Below, piece after piece: positions 8,115 through 14,734 of a DNA stretch of 64,000 bases. The position numbers and the translations under genes are program-made. The notes under the pieces are model-generated. The model made no database searches. It was not told the origin of the DNA and saw only the letters and a program-made list of their open reading frames with translations. Source of the stretch: Kribbella jejuensis. GTDB lineage: Bacteria > Actinomycetota > Actinomycetes > Propionibacteriales > Kribbellaceae. Numbering within the stretch: position 1 is the stretch's first letter; every line of letters begins with the position of its first letter. Location of the stretch: the NCBI RefSeq assembly GCF_006715085.1, contig NZ_VFMM01000002.1:1302001-1366000 (forward strand), given 5' to 3'.

Positions 8115-8654
8115 TCAGCGCTGGTAAAGGCCGGTCAGGCGGCCGCTGGCGATGGCGTTCTTGTTGATCGCCTGTAGTGCCGCACCGAGCTTGGCGCCGG
8201 CCGCGAGACCTGTCGGCGCGGACAACGCGTAGACCGTGAAGCGGTAGTGGTGCGTGCCGCTCGGCGGGCACGGCCCGAAGTACGACGCCTTACCGGCCGA
8301 GTTGCTCGCCTGCTTCCCGCCGGGCGGTGGTGCGCCTTCTTCGAGCGACGTGACCTTCGGATCGAGATCGAGCACGATCCAGTGCGTGAAGGTCCCACTC
8401 GGCGCATCCGGATCGTCCACGACGATCGCGAGCGCCTTCGCGGCCGCCGGCGTCCCGCGCCAGGCCAACGGAGGCGACGTACCGGCACCGTCGCACGTGT
8501 ACTTCCGCGGAATCGCCCCACCCTCACGAAACGCCGTACTGGTCACTTCGATGCTCGCAGGCGCAGTCACGCCAGGCTCCTTCCCGGGTTCGCCGCCACT
8601 GCAGGCGGTCGTCGCGAGAAGAACGGTCAGCCACAGCAGTAGCCGCAGTCGCAC
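8115..8654 (-). CDS. YbhB/YbcL-type (PEBP-like) lipoprotein
   Basis: Belongs to the phosphatidylethanolamine-binding-protein-like family, whose bacterial role is unclear. A signal peptide with lipobox (LATTACSGG, Cys near residue 17) is followed by the family hallmarks YTCDGAGTSPPLAWRG, the ligand-pocket DDPDAPSGTFTHWIVLDL and the GPCPPSGTHHYRFTVYAL motif. I take the GTG at 8654, with the purine run AGGGTGGGA before it. A TTG at 8699 in the same frame would add 15 charged residues before the signal peptide and overlap a divergent promoter. Length about 179 residues. It stands alone, divergent from the oxidoreductase gene. Confidence 0.85.
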   Translation of the reverse strand: MRLRLLLWLTVLLATTACSGGEPGKEPGVTAPASIEVTSTAFREGGAIPRKYTCDGAGTSPPLAWRGTPAAAKALAIVVDDPDAPSGTFTHWIVLDLDPKVTSLEEGAPPPGGKQASNSAGKASYFGPCPPSGTHHYRFTVYALSAPTGLAAGAKLGAALQAINKNAIASGRLTGLYQR

Positions 8655-8692
8655 GGTTCCCACCCTACGTCCGCCGATGCGTGAGGGGCTGC

Positions 8693-8733
8693 TTGACAAA
8701 TTAACTGAGTGCGCTCATTATTGAGTCAACTCA
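8693..8733 (+). promoter_or_regulatory. Strong promoter with two TetR-type operators
   Basis: TTGACA (8693-8698) and CATTAT (8716-8721), 17 bases apart, make a near-consensus promoter for the oxidoreductase-hydrolase-TetR unit. Two similar inverted repeats overlap it: TGAGTGCGCTCA (8706-8717) and TGAGTCAACTCA (8722-8733), 16 bases centre to centre. The TetR protein encoded at 10749 is the obvious candidate to bind them. Confidence 0.6.
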
Positions 8734-8759
8734 GACAAGGCCAACAGAAGGAATTCGTC

Positions 8760-9755
8760 ATGCGGGCGTTCGTCGTCGATCAGTACAAGCAGCCGCTGCG
8801 GCAGGCGGACGTGCCCGAGCCCGTGGTCGGGAACCGTGACGTGCTGGTAGAAGTCCGGGCGGCCGGAGTGAACATGCTCGACGAGAAGATCCGGGCCGGG
8901 GAGTTCAAACGGGTGCTGCCGTACGAACTGCCGCAGATTCTCGGCAACGACGTCGCCGGAACGGTCATCGGCGTCGGCGCGAAAGTGCAGGAATTCAGGG
9001 TCGGCGACGAGGTGTACGGACGGCCCGGCAAGGACCGCATCGGGACGTTCGCGGAGCGGATCGCGGTGGCCGAGGACGACCTGGCGCTCAAGCCTGTGTC
9101 GATCAATGCCGTGGAAGCGGCCTCGTTACCGCTGGTTGCGCTGACTGCGTGGCAGGCGCTCGTCGAGCGGGGCAATGTGCAGCCGGGGCAGCGGGTCCTT
9201 GTCCACGCCGGCGCGGGCGGAGTCGGGACAGTAGCGATCCAGCTCGCGAAGCACCTCGGCGCGACGGTCGCCACCACGGTTAGCGGGGGCAACGCGGACT
9301 TCGTGCGCAGCCTGGGGGCGGACATCGTCGTCGACTACCGCAGTCAGGACTTCGAACAGATCCTCGACGGGTACGACCTGGTGCTGGACAGCCTCGGCGG
9401 AAAGAACCTCGAGAAGTCACTGCGGGTGCTGCGCCCCGGGGGCAAGGCCATCGGGATCGCAGGTCCGCCTGACGCGGCGTTCGCCCGCGAGCTCGGCGCG
9501 AATCCAGTGCTCCGATTGGTGATGTCCGCCCTGAGCAGCCGCATCCGCCGCCAGGCCCGGCGCCTCGGCGTGACCTACGAGTTCCTGTTCATGCGAGCCA
9601 GCGGTGACCAGTTGCGCCAGATCACTGCCCTCGTCGACAGCGGCTCCCTGCGGCCCGTCGTCGGACAGGTCTTCGATTTCGACCAGACAGCGGAGGCCGT
9701 GCAGGCGCTGGGCAAAGGCGGCTTCCGCGGCAAGGCCGTCATCAGCAGGCCCTGA
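8760..9755 (+). CDS. Zinc-independent MDR-family NADP-dependent oxidoreductase (quinone oxidoreductase type)
   Basis: Medium-chain reductase that probably reduces a quinone or an alpha,beta-unsaturated carbonyl. The N-terminal GroES-like domain contains ILGNDVAGTVIGVGAKV and GDEVYGRPG. The nucleotide-binding Rossmann motif is VLVHAGAGGVGTVAIQLAKHLGA near residues 150-172. The catalytic and structural zinc ligands of alcohol dehydrogenases are absent, which places it in the QOR-like subgroup. ATG at 8760 with AGAAGGA before it; length 331. First gene of a three-gene run with a hydrolase and a TetR repressor, under a promoter that carries TetR-type operators. Substrate not determinable. Confidence 0.88.
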   Translation: MRAFVVDQYKQPLRQADVPEPVVGNRDVLVEVRAAGVNMLDEKIRAGEFKRVLPYELPQILGNDVAGTVIGVGAKVQEFRVGDEVYGRPGKDRIGTFAERIAVAEDDLALKPVSINAVEAASLPLVALTAWQALVERGNVQPGQRVLVHAGAGGVGTVAIQLAKHLGATVATTVSGGNADFVRSLGADIVVDYRSQDFEQILDGYDLVLDSLGGKNLEKSLRVLRPGGKAIGIAGPPDAAFARELGANPVLRLVMSALSSRIRRQARRLGVTYEFLFMRASGDQLRQITALVDSGSLRPVVGQVFDFDQTAEAVQALGKGGFRGKAVISRP

Positions 9756-9800
9756 CCGACACCACTCATCAAACACCAACCAGGAAGCAGGACAGACACC

Positions 9801-10655
9801 ATGAATGCGAACGACAACGTCATCATCGCCTACAAAGACGCGCCCGCCCGCACCGTCGACGCCGGCGGCGTCACCTACGCGTACCGCGAACTGGGACCGA
9901 AGGGTGACATCCCGGTCGTCTTCTTCGTCCACCTCGCCGGGACCCTCGACAACTGGGACCCGCGCATCATCGATCCGATCGCCAAGGGCCGTCACGTGAT
10001 CGCTTTCGACAACCGCGGTGTCGGCGCCTCCACCGGCCGGGTGCCCGACAGCGTCGAGGCGATGGCCGACGACGCTTATGCCTTCATCACCGCGCTCGGC
10101 TACGGCAAGGTCGACATCTTCAGCTTCTCGCTCGGCGGCATGATCGCTCAGGCCCTCGTGGTCAAGCACCCCGACCTGGTCCGCAAGCTCGTCCTCACCG
10201 GCACCGGGCCGAAGGGCGGCAAAGACATGGACAAGGTCGCCCGGACTACCTACTGGGACATCGTGCGCGCCACCCTGACCCGGTCCGACCCCAAGGAATT
10301 CCTGTTCTTCAACCGCAACGCCACCGGCAGGCCCGCGGCGCGTGCCTTCGTCAACCGGCTCGAGGAACGCACCACCGACCGCGACGCAGAGATCAAGGTC
10401 AAGGCGTTCCAGACGCAACTGAAGGCGATCAAGAAGTGGGGCCGCGGCACGCCCGACGACCTGTCGAAGATCACCCAGCCCACCCTGATCGCCAACGGCG
10501 ACAACGACCGCATGGTGCCCTCGATCCTCTCCGACGACCTGCACCGGCGGATCAAGAACAGCGAACTGATCATCTACCCCGACTCCGGCCACGGCGGCAT
10601 CTTCCAGTACCACGACAAGTTCGCCCCCGCCGCCGTCGACTTCCTCACCCGATAA
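9801..10655 (+). CDS. Alpha/beta hydrolase
   Basis: Serine hydrolase of unknown substrate, about 284 residues. The nucleophile elbow is FSFSLGGM with Ser at about residue 110. The acid is likely Asp in NGDNDRMVP, and the base His in PDSGHGGIF near the C-terminus. The oxyanion region differs slightly from the usual HG: it reads FFVHLAGTLDNWDP. It lies 45 bases after the oxidoreductase and 94 before the TetR gene, so the three probably form one induced unit that handles a small toxic or xenobiotic compound (inference). Confidence 0.87.
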   Translation: MNANDNVIIAYKDAPARTVDAGGVTYAYRELGPKGDIPVVFFVHLAGTLDNWDPRIIDPIAKGRHVIAFDNRGVGASTGRVPDSVEAMADDAYAFITALGYGKVDIFSFSLGGMIAQALVVKHPDLVRKLVLTGTGPKGGKDMDKVARTTYWDIVRATLTRSDPKEFLFFNRNATGRPAARAFVNRLEERTTDRDAEIKVKAFQTQLKAIKKWGRGTPDDLSKITQPTLIANGDNDRMVPSILSDDLHRRIKNSELIIYPDSGHGGIFQYHDKFAPAAVDFLTR

Positions 10656-10748
10656 ACCTCCCGGAGGCTGCGCTTGTCGCCATGGAAGAATGAGCGCCGG
10701 CACAGTCCGCCGCACAGCAGGAGCCCACAGCAGACAAGGACGGCATCA

Positions 10749-11351
10749 ATGCCCCTCGCCTCCCAGCCGGCCGGACGGCGCGAGCGGAACAAGCAGCAGA
10801 AACTGGACCGCATCACCGCCGCCGCCCGGGAACTCTTCGCCGACCGCGGCGTCGACGAGGTCACTACTCAGGAGATCGCCGACAAGGCCGACATCGGTGC
10901 GGGCACGCTGTTCCTCTACGCCAAGAGCAAGGGAGAGCTCCTGCTGCTGGTGCAGAACTCCACGTACGCCGATGCGCTCGCTCAGGGCAGGTCCGCGGCC
11001 GAGAGCATCCCCGACGTACTCGATGCGGTGATGGCGATAGTCCGCCCGGTCGTGGAATGCAACCGCAAACAGGTCGACAACGGGCGGACCTACCTGCGCG
11101 AGATCGTCTTCGGCGACCCCGAGGAACCCCACCACCGCGAGGCGCTTCTGCTGACTGTGCAGACCGAAGAAGCGATCGCCGACGTTCTGCAGCGCGACGA
11201 GCGCATCACTGCGGACGACGCCGGGGCCCTCGCCCACGTCGTCTCCGCGGTCATGTTCATCAGCATGGCTGCGACGATCAACGCCACCAGGCCCGTCGAC
11301 GACATCCTCCAGGAAATCGAACGCCAACTCTGCGCCGTGCTCCCACGCTGA
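10749..11351 (+). CDS. TetR-family transcriptional regulator
   Basis: Repressor with the typical N-terminal HTH: ITAAARELFADRGVDEVTTQEIADKADIGAGTLFLYAKSKGEL (about residues 21-63). The ligand-binding C-terminal domain is variable. ATG at 10749; upstream in-frame codons lack a ribosome binding site and encode low-complexity residues. It ends the oxidoreductase-hydrolase unit and probably represses it through the two operators at 8706-8733, since TetR proteins often bind TGAGT...ACTCA repeats. Length about 200 residues, normal for the family. Confidence 0.9.
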   Translation: MPLASQPAGRRERNKQQKLDRITAAARELFADRGVDEVTTQEIADKADIGAGTLFLYAKSKGELLLLVQNSTYADALAQGRSAAESIPDVLDAVMAIVRPVVECNRKQVDNGRTYLREIVFGDPEEPHHREALLLTVQTEEAIADVLQRDERITADDAGALAHVVSAVMFISMAATINATRPVDDILQEIERQLCAVLPR

Positions 11352-11421
11352 TGCCGTCGCCGGCGAGGTTGCCGGCGTGGTGCGGCCGTCGCACGCTCGC
11401 GAGCATCGTCCGGATCAGGGT

Positions 11422-11883
11422 TCAGCGTTGCTCGACCAGCCGGATCACCGGAAGTTCCCGATCGGTCTTCTGCTGGTACTCCGCGAACCGTGGCGCCGTC
11501 GCGACGATTTGTTGCCACGCCTCGTCACGCTCCGCGCCGTGCAACTGCTCGGCCCGTACGTCGACCGTCCCGCCGTCGACGTCGATGCGGACCTGATCAG
11601 GGTTCGCGGCGAGGTTGTAGTACCAGTCCGGGTTCCCCTGGCCGCCCCAGGCGGACGCGATGATCAGGCGGCTGCCGTCGGGCGCCGGGATCCAGCTGAC
11701 CGGGGTCTGCCTCTCGGTGCCGGACTTGCGGCCGATGGTCCGCAGCACGAGCATGTCGAATCCTCCGACCTTGCCGCGACGAGAGCGCCGCAGCAGCAGC
11801 TTGACCAGGCCGTTCATCCACTGCAGCGCCCGTCCCCTGGGCTGCCAGGCCCCGTGAGTGCCGGCCTGGGTGTCGAAGCTCAT
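11422..11883 (-). CDS. Deazaflavin (F420)-dependent nitroreductase-family protein
   Basis: Split beta-barrel protein of the Ddn-like family that uses reduced F420. Motifs seen: VLRTIGRKSGTERQTPVSWIP (about residues 46-66) and LIIASAWGGQGNPDWYYNLAANP (about 74-96), the cofactor-binding core of the family. About 153 residues. The ATG at 11883 overlaps the TGA of the preceding PPOX-type gene (ATGA). A longer reading from 12072 would run antiparallel frames through the neighbour and is not supported. The physiological substrate is unknown; relatives reduce quinones and nitroimidazoles. Confidence 0.86.
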   Translation of the reverse strand: MSFDTQAGTHGAWQPRGRALQWMNGLVKLLLRRSRRGKVGGFDMLVLRTIGRKSGTERQTPVSWIPAPDGSRLIIASAWGGQGNPDWYYNLAANPDQVRIDVDGGTVDVRAEQLHGAERDEAWQQIVATAPRFAEYQQKTDRELPVIRLVEQR

Positions 11884-12302
11884 CCGGACTCCACTTCGGT
11901 GTGCACTGTGCGGTTGGTGCTGATCTGGTCGCCGTGCCCGAAGGGTTTGCCCTCGAGGTTGAAGCTCCAGGAGATCGTCGGCGTGATTCGCAGGTACGTA
12001 CCTGGGCCGAACCGGCCCTGGCGCTCGACGAGCTCGGCCTCGCCGTAGATCCGAAGGTAGCGGGGCACCCACGGATCGGTCGACGGCAGGTCGTCGAGGA
12101 TCACCGCGACCTTGGTGTTGCCGGCCTGGACATTGCGGAACTTCCGCGTCTTTGCTGGGTCGAAGCCGCCGATGAACAGGTGGCTTCCGTCGTACTCGAA
12201 GCCGACCGGGACGGCGTCGGGTTGGCCGTCGGTGCCGACCGTCGCGATCCGGGCGATCCGCTGGGTGCGCAGGTACTCGAGCTCCTCGTCGCTGAATGAC
12301 AT
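11880..12302 (-). CDS. PPOX-class F420-dependent oxidoreductase
   Basis: Small FMN/F420-binding split-barrel protein of about 140 residues. The start MSFSDEELEYLRTQRIARIATVGTDGQPDAVPVGFEYDG is typical of the family, followed by FRNVQAGNTKVAVILDDL. A clear ribosome binding site (GAGGAGG) lies before the ATG at 12302. It is the first gene of a pair with the Ddn-like protein and is divergent from a MarR gene across an operator-rich 70-base gap, so the pair is probably repressed by MarR. Substrate unknown. Confidence 0.87.
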   Translation of the reverse strand: MSFSDEELEYLRTQRIARIATVGTDGQPDAVPVGFEYDGSHLFIGGFDPAKTRKFRNVQAGNTKVAVILDDLPSTDPWVPRYLRIYGEAELVERQGRFGPGTYLRITPTISWSFNLEGKPFGHGDQISTNRTVHTEVESG

Positions 12303-12314
12303 CGGTCCTCCTCG

Positions 12315-12351
12315 ATGGTTAATGGCGTTAACTGTACGCGGAATTAACCAT
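12315..12351. promoter_or_regulatory. MarR operator region between divergent genes
   Basis: ATGGTTAAT (12315-12323) and ATTAACCAT (12343-12351) are perfect 9-base inverted arms. Between them lies GTTAAC (12327-12332), so the TTAA core occurs three times in 37 bases. This fits a MarR dimer pair covering both divergent promoters. A -10-like TACCGT (12362-12367) six bases before the MarR GTG suggests a leaderless MarR message. Confidence 0.6.
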
Positions 12352-12373
12352 ACATGCCATGTACCGTAGTTCC

Positions 12374-12820
12374 GTGAGTGAGACATGGGCCGAGCAGCTG
12401 GACACCGGGACCGGGCTGATCCAGCTGATGACGCTCGTCCAGGGGATCTACGCGAACGTGTCCGAGCGCCACGAGCTGACGCCGGTGCAGGCCAAGCTGT
12501 TGTGTGTACTGATCGGCGGACCGCGCGGGATGGCCGAGCTGGCGCAGCTGTTCGGCGTCGAGAAGGCCGCGCTGACGGGGCTCATGGACCGGATCGAGAA
12601 GCGCGGACTGGCCGTGCGTTCCGCCGTACCGGGGGACCGGCGGGCGGTCCAGGTGACGCTGACCGAGGAGGGGCGGCGGGCGGCGTCCGCGTTCCATCGC
12701 GAGATGGGCGAGGTGCTGAGCCGGCTGATCGACCCGATCCCGGAGGGGGACCGCGAGCAGTTCCGCAGCACGGTCCAGGGCATCATCATGAGGTGCCGCA
12801 CGTCACCGTCCGGCGGATGA
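12374..12820 (+). CDS. MarR-family transcriptional regulator
   Basis: Winged-helix regulator of about 148 residues. The recognition region is MAELAQLFGVEKAALTGLMDRIEKRGLAVR, followed by the wing SAVPGDRRAVQVTLTEEGRR (RS.xGDRR and LTEEG are family signatures). I choose the GTG at 12374 (MSETWAEQL), because a -10-like box ends six bases before it; an ATG at 12359 in frame would add five residues. It is divergent from two F420/flavin genes with shared inverted repeats between, so it likely represses them and itself. Confidence 0.88.
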   Translation: MSETWAEQLDTGTGLIQLMTLVQGIYANVSERHELTPVQAKLLCVLIGGPRGMAELAQLFGVEKAALTGLMDRIEKRGLAVRSAVPGDRRAVQVTLTEEGRRAASAFHREMGEVLSRLIDPIPEGDREQFRSTVQGIIMRCRTSPSGG

Positions 12821-12889
12821 GCAGGCCGGGGCTGCGGACAGCGTTTGCCTTTACGATCGAGGGCGTGTCCAGTCCGTTGAGTTCCTGAG

Positions 12890-13816
12890 ATGTCGGCCGT
12901 CATCGGTGCCTTCGCGGCGCTGGTCGCAGTGGCCGTTCTCGGGTACGTCGTGGGGCTCTTCGGTGTACTGCGCTCCGAGGACGAACTGGTCCTCTCGCGG
13001 CTGGCGTTCTTCGTGGCGACGCCCGCGCTGCTGTTCACCACCGTCGCGCGGGCCGAACTGAAGTCGATCTTCTCGGTGGTACTGGTCACCAACCTGGTCA
13101 GTCTGTTCGTGGTGCAGGCGGTGTTCCTGCTGGTCGCGGCGGTGATCTGGCGGCGCAGCCGGTCGCAGGCGACGATCGGCGTACTCGCCTCGTCGTACGT
13201 GAACGCCGGCAACCTCGGCGTACCGGTCGCCGCCTACGTGCTCGGCAACGGGGCGCTGGTCGCGCCGATCGTGCTGTTCCAGGTGCTGATCATGGCGCCG
13301 ATCGCGTTCGCCGTACTGGACGGCGACCGCCAGGGGAGCGGCCGCCGCGTCTCGGTGAAGACGATCGTGACTCGCCCACTCCGCAACCCGCTCACGGTCG
13401 CCTCGCTCCTGGGCTTGCTTGTGTCGCTTCTCGGCGTACGTCTGCCCGCCCCGGTCATGCGCCCGATCGACCTGATCGCCGCGGCCGCCGTACCGGTCGC
13501 GCTGATCGCCTACGGCCTGAGTCTGAGCGCCGGCACCAAGGACTCGATCACCCTGCGCCGAGACGTCGTACTGGCCGTAGCCCTGAAAACCTTCGCCCAA
13601 CCGCTGCTCGCCTACACGATCGCCCGCTGGCTCCTGGACCTCCACGGCCCCGCCTTACTGGCCCCCACCCTCCTGGCAGCCCTACCAACGGCCCAAAACG
13701 TCTACGTCTACGCCGTCCACTACAGATCCAGCCGAACCCTGGCCCGCAGCGCCGTCCTCCTCAGCACCCTCCTGTCCATCCCCATCATGATCCTGATCGC
13801 AGGCCTCCTGACCTGA
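12890..13816 (+). CDS. AEC-family transporter (auxin efflux carrier type)
   Basis: Inner-membrane permease with about ten predicted helices, 308 residues. The family's N-terminal bundle contains LRSEDELVLSRLAFFVATPALLFTTVA, and the polar motif in the central loop is SSYVNAGNLGVPVAAYVLG (the N-x-G-x-L-G-xP core). The C-terminal bundle ends LLAALPTAQNVYVYAVHY. Bacterial relatives move small organic acids such as malate, but the substrate cannot be read here. A TACGAT -10-like box at 12852 sits 33 bases before the ATG, which suggests its own promoter. The convergent gene begins its 3' end 58 bases downstream. Confidence 0.88.
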   Translation: MSAVIGAFAALVAVAVLGYVVGLFGVLRSEDELVLSRLAFFVATPALLFTTVARAELKSIFSVVLVTNLVSLFVVQAVFLLVAAVIWRRSRSQATIGVLASSYVNAGNLGVPVAAYVLGNGALVAPIVLFQVLIMAPIAFAVLDGDRQGSGRRVSVKTIVTRPLRNPLTVASLLGLLVSLLGVRLPAPVMRPIDLIAAAAVPVALIAYGLSLSAGTKDSITLRRDVVLAVALKTFAQPLLAYTIARWLLDLHGPALLAPTLLAALPTAQNVYVYAVHYRSSRTLARSAVLLSTLLSIPIMILIAGLLT

Positions 13817-13873
13817 CTTCAGCGCAGGAGACAGCCAAAAATGAACGTGCCAAATTTGGTTGTCTTCTGGCTG

Positions 13874-14590
13874 CTAGTGCATGGCTTTGTAGGCTTCTTC
13901 GGCTACGGGGGCTACTTGGTCGACGTTGACGCCTTCGTTGGCGGACTGGGCGATGACGGTGAGGGTGTTGGAGCCGCGGTAGCACTGGGTGGGGAGGTTG
14001 CCGGCGGTTTCGATGCAGGTGGTGGAGCCGATCTTCTTCACCTTGTCGGCGGTGGCACCGGAATCGGCGATGACCTTGTCGATGTCGACGCGGCCGCGGA
14101 GCGCTATCAGGACGTAGAACCGGTCACCGTCGAGGCTGCCGTACGCCTCGACCATCACCTTCTTGCCGTCGTTGATCCGGCTCAGCGCCTCGCGGGTCTG
14201 GTCGAGTTGCGCGCGGCTGCGGATCTCCGGGTCGGTGATCCGGTCCAGCCCCGCGAGCTTCGCCGGCGGCGTGATCGACCGCTCGGCGTTCAGCCGGCTC
14301 AGCGGGCCCAGACCCCACGCGTAACCGGCCACTGCCAGCAGCGCCAGCACCACGAGGGCCCCACCCACGGTCACCCAAGGCGCCCAGGACCGCCGCCCCT
14401 TCTTCCCGTCAGCACCCGCCTCGGTCTTCACAGAACCACCGTCCGCGACGGCCCCCTCGGCCTTCACCGAGCCGCCGGCGTCCTGCCTGCCTGCAGCTGT
14501 CTTGGGGTCGGCCGGCACAGGAGCGAGTTCGGTGGTGTCGTCGGCGGGGGTCGGGGTTCTGGGGGTCGGCGGGTTGGTGGGGTCGGTCAT
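13874..14590 (-). CDS. Hypothetical membrane-anchored protein, Pro-rich cytoplasmic N-terminus
   Basis: Not recognised. About 238 residues: a disordered N-terminus rich in Pro, Thr, Asp and Gly (to about residue 70), a basic patch KKGRRS, one transmembrane helix (VTVGGALVVLALLAVAGYAWGLG), and an extracytoplasmic domain of about 130 residues containing a Cys pair (STTCIETAGNLPTQCYRG). The layout resembles actinobacterial proteins that present a small domain outside the membrane. ATG at 14590 with GAGGAG before it; an in-frame start at 14656 has no ribosome site. It stands downstream of valS on the same strand, past a terminator. Confidence 0.75.
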   Translation of the reverse strand: MTDPTNPPTPRTPTPADDTTELAPVPADPKTAAGRQDAGGSVKAEGAVADGGSVKTEAGADGKKGRRSWAPWVTVGGALVVLALLAVAGYAWGLGPLSRLNAERSITPPAKLAGLDRITDPEIRSRAQLDQTREALSRINDGKKVMVEAYGSLDGDRFYVLIALRGRVDIDKVIADSGATADKVKKIGSTTCIETAGNLPTQCYRGSNTLTVIAQSANEGVNVDQVAPVAEEAYKAMH

Positions 14591-14685
14591 CGGGGTGGCT
14601 CCTCGGACGTGCGGGTCGCGGGGTGCGGTTGGTCTGATGGTTCCACATCCGGACAAACCGACCCCGCAGGGTAGTCGAATGCAGA

Positions 14686-14723
14686 AGGTGCCCGTCTCCC
14701 GAGCGAACGGGGGACGGGCACCT
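14686..14723 (-). terminator. Terminator hairpin after valS
   Basis: AGGTGCCCGTCTCCC and GGGGGACGGGCACCT form a 15-pair stem (one G-T pair) with an 8-base loop, 12 bases past the valS stop. There is no T-tract, which is usual for actinobacterial terminators. Confidence 0.75.
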
Positions 14724-14734
14724 GGTGGGTGCGG

